Part shown: one piece after another, positions 57,116 to 62,000 of the stretch
Position numbering within the stretch: the first letter of the stretch is position 1
Layout of the letters: each line of letters starts with the position of its first letter
Assembly: GCA_905221605.1 (NCBI GenBank)
Contig: CAJNDS010000224.1
Span: 326,585 to 388,584, forward strand
DNA from: Symbiodinium natans
Lineage: Eukaryota > Sar > Dinophyceae > Suessiales > Symbiodiniaceae
DNA: 62,000 nt
Direction of reading: 5' to 3'
Notes under the pieces: model-generated
What the model saw: only the letters and a program-made list of their open reading frames with translations
Told to the model about the DNA's origin: nothing
Databases searched by the model: none
Made by a program: the position numbers and the translations under genes

Positions 57116-60100
57116 CAAAGATTTGCTTTAGTGTCCCACCCAATAGGCCCCTGTGAATCTCCCGCCAAAGGCTTCGTGAGGAAGCAAGATTTGCTTTAGT
57201 GTCCCACCCAATAGGCCCCTGTTAATCGCCCACCAAGAGGTCTCGCGAGAAAGTAAGATTTGCTTTAGTGTCCCACCCAATAGGCCCCATTAGTCTCCCA
57301 CCAAGAAGTCCCGTGAGGAAGCAAGATTTATTTTAGTGCTTCGCCCAAAGGCCCCCATTAATCTCCCACTAAGAGGTCTCGTGAGGAAGCAAGATTTGTG
57401 TTAGTGTCCCACCCAACAGCCCCCGTTAATCTCCCACCAAGAGGTCTCATGAGGAAGCAAGATTTACTTTAGTGTCCCACCCAATAGGTCTCCAGTAATC
57501 TCTTACCAAGGTCTCGTGAAGAAATAGATTTATTTTAGTGTCCCACCTAAAAGGCTCCCGCCAAGAGGTCTCGTGAAGAAATAAGATTTGTTTTCGTGTC
57601 CCACCCATTCGACCCCCGTTAATCTCCTACCAAGAGGTCTCGTGAGGAAGCAAGACTTGCTTTAGTGTCCCACCCAATAGGTCCCCGTTACTCAGGTCTC
57701 GTGAGGAGGTCAGATTTTGCTTTAGTGTTCGATTTAATAGGTCCCATTACTCTCCCATCAAGAGGTCTCCTGAGGAAACAAGATTTGCTTTAGTGTCCCA
57801 CCCAATAGGCCCCATGAGTCTCCCACCAAGAGGTCTCGTGAGGAAGCAAGATTTGCTTTGGTGTCCCACCCAATAAGCCCTAGTCTCCCACCAAGAGGTC
57901 TCGTGGAGGATGCAAGATTTGCTTTAGTGTCCCGCCCAATAGGTCCCAGTTAGTCTCCCACCAAGAGGCCTCGTGAAGAGCTCAGATTCGCTTTAGTGTT
58001 CCACCCTAGGAATCATTAGTCTCCCACTAAAAGGTCTCGTGAGGAAGCAAGATTTGTTTTAGTGTCCTTCCCTATAGACACCATGAGTTTTCCACTAAGA
58101 GGTCTCGTGAGGAAGCAAGATTTGCTTTAGTATCCCACCCAATAGGGACCCGTTAATCTCCCATCAATAGATCTCGTGAGGAAGCAGATTTGCTTTAGTG
58201 CCCCACCCAATAGGTCCCAGTTAGTCTCCCACCAAGAAGTCTCGCGAGAAAGCAAGATTGTTTTTAGTTTCCCACCCAATAAATCCCAGTAGTCTCCCAC
58301 CAAGAAATCTCGTGAGGAAGTAAGATTTACCTATAGTGTCCCACCCGGTTGGCCCCATTAGTCTCCCATCAAGAGGTCTCGTGAGGAAGAAAGATTTGCT
58401 TTAATGTCCTACTCAATAGGCCCCCATCAAGAGGCCTCGTGAGAAATCAAGATGTGCTTCAATATTCCACCCAGAGGTCTCGTGAGAAAAGAATATTCGT
58501 TTAAGAATCCCATCCAATCGGCCCCGTTAATCTCCCACCAAGAGGCCTCGTGAGGAAACAAGATTGCTTTACTGTCTCACCCAATAGGTCCCCATAAATC
58601 TCCCACCAAGAGAGGTCTCACGAGGAAGCAAGATTTGCTTTAGTGTCCCACCCGATTGGCCCCATCAGTCTCCCATCAAGAGGTCTCGTGAGGAAACAAG
58701 ATTTGCCTAGTGTCCCACCCAATAGGCCCCATTAATCTCCCACCAAGAGGTTTTGTGAGGAAGCAAGATTTGCTTTAGTATCCCACCCAATAGGTCCCAC
58801 TAGTCTCCCACCAAGCGGTCCCGTTGGGAAGCAAGATGTATTTTAGTGCTTCGCTGAAAGGCCCCCATTAATCTCCCACCAAGAGGTCTCGTGAGGAAGC
58901 AAGATTTGTTTTAGAGTCTCACCCAATAGGCCCCAGTTGTCTCCCGCCAAGAGGTCTTGTAAGGAAGCAAGATTTGTGTTAGTGTCCCACCCAATAGCCC
59001 CAGTTAGTCTCCCACCAAGACGTCTCGTGAGGAAGCAAGATTTACTTTAGTGTTTTTATTCAATAGATCCCTGTTAGTCTCCCACCAAGAGGTCTCGCGA
59101 GAAGCAAGATTTGCTTTAGTGTCCCACCCAATAGGCCCAATTAGTCTCCTACCAATAGATTTCGTGAGGAAGCAAGATTCGCTTTAGTGTCCCACCCAAT
59201 AGGTCCCATTTGTCTCGCACCAAGAGGTGTCGTGAGGAAGCAAGATTTGCTCAGTGTCCCGCCCAATAGATCCTATTTGTTTTCGTTCAAGAGGTCTCGT
59301 GAGGAAACAAGAGTTACTTTAGTGCTTCGCCCAAAAGGCCCTGTCAATCTGCCACCAAGAGACCTCGTGAGGAAGCAAGATTTGCTTAAGTGTCCCACCC
59401 AATAGGCCCCATTAGTCTCCCACCAAGAGGTCCCGTGAGGAAGTAAGATTTACTTTAGTGCTTCGCCCAAAAGGCCCCTGTTAATCTCCCACCAAGAGGT
59501 CTCGTGAGGAAGCAAGACTTGCTTTAGTGTCCCACCCAATAGGCCCAATTGGTCCCCCACCAAGAGGTCTCGTGAGGAAGTAAGATTTACTTTAGTGCTT
59601 CGCCCAAAAAGCCCCTTTTAATTTCCCACCAATAGGTCTCGTTAGGAAGCACGATTTGTGTTAGTGTCCCCCACCCAATAGGTCCCATTAGTCTCCCACC
59701 AAGAGGTGGTGAGGAAGCAAGATTTACTTTAGTGTCCCACCCAATAGACCCGGAAGCAAGATTTGCTTTAGTGTCCCACCCCATAGGCCCCGTCAGTCTC
59801 CCACCAAGAGGTCTCATGAGGAAGCAAGATTTGCTTTAGTGTCCCACCCAATAGTCCATATTAATCTCCCCTCAAGAGGTCTCGTGAGGAAGTAAGATTT
59901 GCTTTAATAATATTCCACCGAGAGGTCTCGTGAGGAAGCAAGATTTACTTTAGTGTCCCGCCCGATAGGCCCTATTAGTCTCCCACCAAAAGGTCTCGTG
60001 AGGAAGCAAGATTTGCTTTAGTGTCCCACCCAATAGGCCTTCCTTCATCTCCCACCAAGAGGTCTCGTGAGGAAACAAGGTTTGCTTTAGTATCCCATCC

Positions 60101-60750
60101 AATAGACCCCGTTAATCTCCCACCAAAAGTCTCGTGAGGAAGCAAGATTTGCTTTAGTGCCCCACCCAATAGGCCCCTGTGAATCTCCCGCCAAGAGGCT
60201 TCGTGAGGAAGCAAGATTTACTTTAGTGCTTCACCCAAAAAGGCCCTGTTAATCTCCCACCAAGAGGTCTCGTGAGGAAGCTTTAGTGTCCCAGCCAATA
60301 GGCCCCAGTTGTCTCCCACCAAGAGGTCTCGTGAGGAAGCAAGATTTGCTGTAGTGTCCCACCCCGTAGGTCCCATTTGTCTCCCACCAAGAGGTCTTGT
60401 GAGAAAGCAAGATTTGTGTTAGTGTCCCACCCAATAGCCTCCCGTTAATTCCCACCAAGAGGTCTCGTGAGCAAGCAAGATTTGCTTTAGTGTCCCCATC
60501 CATTCGGTCCCTGTTTATCTCCTACCAAGAGGTCTCGTGAGGAAGCAAGAGTTACTTTCATGGCCCACCCAATAGGTCCCCGTTACTCTCCCATCAAGAG
60601 GTCTCGTGAGGAGGTCAGATTTGCTTTGGTGTTCCATTTAATAGGTCCCATTACTCTCCCCTCAAGAGGTGTCGTCAGGAAGCAAGATTTATTTTCGAGA
60701 CCCACCCAATTGGCCCCATTAGTCTCCCACCAAGAGGTCTCGTGAGGAAA
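57116..60750. repeat. Satellite array, unit about 67 bp, about 54 copies
   Basis: The unit reads roughly AAGATTTGCTTTAGTGTCCC, then ACCCAATAGGCCCC, then ATTAGTCTCCCACCAAGAGG, then TCTCGTGAGGAAGC. Copies differ by substitutions and small deletions, and some units are truncated (near 57700, 58440-58500 and 59740). The segment AAGCAAGATTTGCTT is a short palindrome (6-bp arms, 3-bp loop). There are no spacers and no coding frame. A few units carry a TGCTTCGCCCAAAAGG variant at irregular intervals, a possible higher-order pattern. Confidence 0.97.
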
Positions 60751-60965
60751 CCTGCCTGACCCCCCTCCTGCCCTTTAGAAGTGGGCTGTTGTTTGAGTTT
60801 AGGCCTAAACCCCAAAAGGAATAGGTTTGGGTGGCGGACGGCGTGGGGTGGGAGAAAAGTGTTAGATGGCCCTCCACAATCGGGCCGAAGCTGCTCTTCG
60901 CACCTCACGAAGCTTTCGAGCTTGGTCGAAATCTAACCTTCACAGCATCTACGCCCTATCACAGC

Positions 60966-61230
60966 AAACCCTAAACCCTAAACCCTAAACCCCTAAACCC
61001 CTAAACCCCTAAACCCCTAAACCCCTAAACCCCTAAACCCCTAAACCCCTAAACCCCTAAACCCCTAAACCCCTAAACCCATCAACCCTAAACCCCAAAC
61101 CCCTAAACCCTAACCCCTAAACCCCCTAAACCCCTAAACCCCTGAACCCCTGAACCCCTGAACCCCTGAACCCCTGAACCCCTGAACCCCTAAACCCCTA
61201 AACCCCTAAACCCCTAAACCCTAAACCCTC
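60966..61230. repeat. CCCCTAAA and CCCCTGAA 8-bp arrays
   Basis: About 13 consecutive CCCCTAAA 8-mers, a mixed stretch, then about six CCCCTGAA 8-mers and a return to CCCCTAAA. Confidence 0.96.
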
Positions 61231-61445
61231 ACTTTTTACCCGCAGCAAATAACCCCCTCACTTTCCACAGATCCATCTGGGCTCGGTGGCAGAACGACGT
61301 TAGTGAAGACGGCCAGAGAGATCATCTCGCAATTAGAAAATGCTCATTGTCAGGCCCCATCGTGTCATGGTCTTGACAGTGGCAGCCTCACCCCGAAAAT
61401 CGAATCGGTCCTGTAGGTAGTTGATATTGATCTCTGCGTTTTCAG

Positions 61446-61565
61446 GGCGTAACACGGGTAATGATGCGCCAGGATCGCTTGGAGCATCAGACGCTGAAGC
61501 CGGAAGCGGAGCTCGCTGAGGAGGCTGAGAAGGCTGCAGAGCCAGTACCGGACAATAAACCCTAA
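61446..61565 (+). CDS. Candidate terminal exon, tandem copy 1
   Basis: After GCGTTTTCAG the exon reads GVTRVMMRQDRLEHQTLK, then EAELAEEAEK, then EPVPDNKP. The stop TAA (61563-61565) is formed by the first telomere-like unit. It is Glu/Ala-rich, probably helical, and unrecognised. Confidence 0.45.
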   Translation, partial: GVTRVMMRQDRLEHQTLKPEAELAEEAEKAAEPVPDNKP

Positions 61566-61688
61566 ACCCTAAACCCTAAACCCTAAACCCTAAACCCTAA
61601 ACCCTAAACCCTCACCCCTCACTTTTTACCCCGCATTGCTTTGGCTTGTCGGGTGGGAAATATATAACCCCCTCACTTTCCACAGATG

Positions 61689-61833
61689 CATCTGGGCTCG
61701 GTGGCAGAACGACGTTAGTGAAGACGGCCAAAGAGAGATCATCTCGCAATTAGAAAATGCTCATTGTCAGGCCCCATCGTGTCATGGTCTTGACAGTGGC
61801 AGCCTCACCCCGAAAATCGAATCGGTCCTGTAG
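61689..61833 (+). CDS. Candidate exon in tandem copy 2
   Basis: After CCACAG one frame reads IWARWQNDVSEDGQREIISQ, then LENAHCQAPSCHG, and stops at TAG 61831-61833. In copy 1 a 2-bp difference breaks this frame, so it may be intronic. Confidence 0.25.
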
Positions 61834-61862
61834 GTAGTTGATATTGATCTCTGCGTTTTCAG

Positions 61863-61982
61863 GGCGTAACACGGGTAATGATGCGCCAGGATCGCTTGGA
61901 GCATCAGACGCTGAAGCGGGAAGCGGAGCTCGCTGAGGAGGCTGAGAAGACTGCAGAGCCAGTACCGGACAATAAACCCTAA
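61863..61982 (+). CDS. Candidate terminal exon, tandem copy 2
   Basis: It is identical in frame to 61446-61565, with two amino-acid changes (Pro to Arg, Ala to Thr). It again stops at a TAA supplied by the CCCTAAA array. Confidence 0.45.
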   Translation, partial: GVTRVMMRQDRLEHQTLKREAELAEEAEKTAEPVPDNKP

Positions 61983-62000
61983 ACCCTAAACCCTAAACCC

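Larger units (their letters stand above)
61228..62000 (+). repeat. Tandem duplication of about 390 bp with telomere-like linkers
   Basis: Copy 1 (61228-61565) and copy 2 (61620-61982) share GGGCTCGGTGGCAGAACGAC and everything up to GCCAGTACCGGACAATAAAC, each followed by a CCCTAAA array (61559-61612 and 61976 to the end). Copy 2 has a 34-bp insert near 61635-61670 and two extra bases near 61732. The array probably continues beyond the window. Confidence 0.93.

Noticed and set aside
57116-60750. Possible CRISPR array
   Set aside because: Units are contiguous diverged satellite copies with no unique spacers, in a eukaryotic context.

Overview
The window looks like nuclear DNA of a dinoflagellate. 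The evidence is: (1) 5' splice sites that are GT, GC or GA in one gene, with 3' sites almost always AG followed by G; (2) all recognisable genes on the same (+) strand; (3) very small exons (22-73 nt) in long introns; (4) short inverted-repeat elements sitting in introns, two of them supplying the 3' splice site; and (5) heavy loading of non-coding DNA with degenerate TTTAGGG/CCCTAAA tracts. Species cannot be told from the sequence. No bacterial-type operon, CRISPR array, rRNA or tRNA was recognised. I did not scan exhaustively for tRNAs.

Layout. 1-3.6 kb: non-coding, possibly with upstream exons. 3.6-6.2 kb: five in-phase exons for the C-terminal part of an alpha/beta hydrolase. 6.2-9.7 kb: spacer with inverted-repeat elements. 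9.7-47.1 kb: one gene of at least 28 exons (about 1.4 kb of coding sequence) for a group II PLP-dependent (aromatic-L-amino-acid) decarboxylase-like protein. Exons 4-28 keep phase throughout, and the last ends in TGA. This gene has an 18.4-kb intron (22.45-40.81 kb) that holds a GC-rich palindromic repeat cluster, a degenerate SWIM zinc-finger (MULE-like) transposase region, a collapsed copy of sequence from 52-57 kb, one copy pair of a 1.6-1.75 kb duplication, and an unrecognised nested gene. 47.1-52.1 kb: candidate exons and a duplicated AT-richer segment. 52.1-53.1 kb: exons from the end of a ubiquitin-specific protease catalytic domain. 53.2-57.1 kb: spacer, foldback DNA and inverted-repeat elements. 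57.1-60.75 kb: a roughly 54-copy satellite of about 67 bp. 60.96-62 kb: 8-bp telomere-like array and a tandem duplication carrying a candidate exon.

Main biological points. The decarboxylase-like protein keeps the PLP-binding Asp and Lys motifs and the active-site His, but it has Phe where decarboxylases have the catalytic-loop Tyr. In plants and other lineages that change is associated with aldehyde-forming (oxidative deaminating) enzymes. The non-coding DNA records active remodelling: at least five families of short inverted-repeat elements, telomere-like repeats inside one element's terminal repeat, and a foldback element with a telomere-like core inserted into one copy of a duplication. 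Exon boundaries were inferred by reading the sequence and by remembered family motifs. No alignment or transcript data were available.
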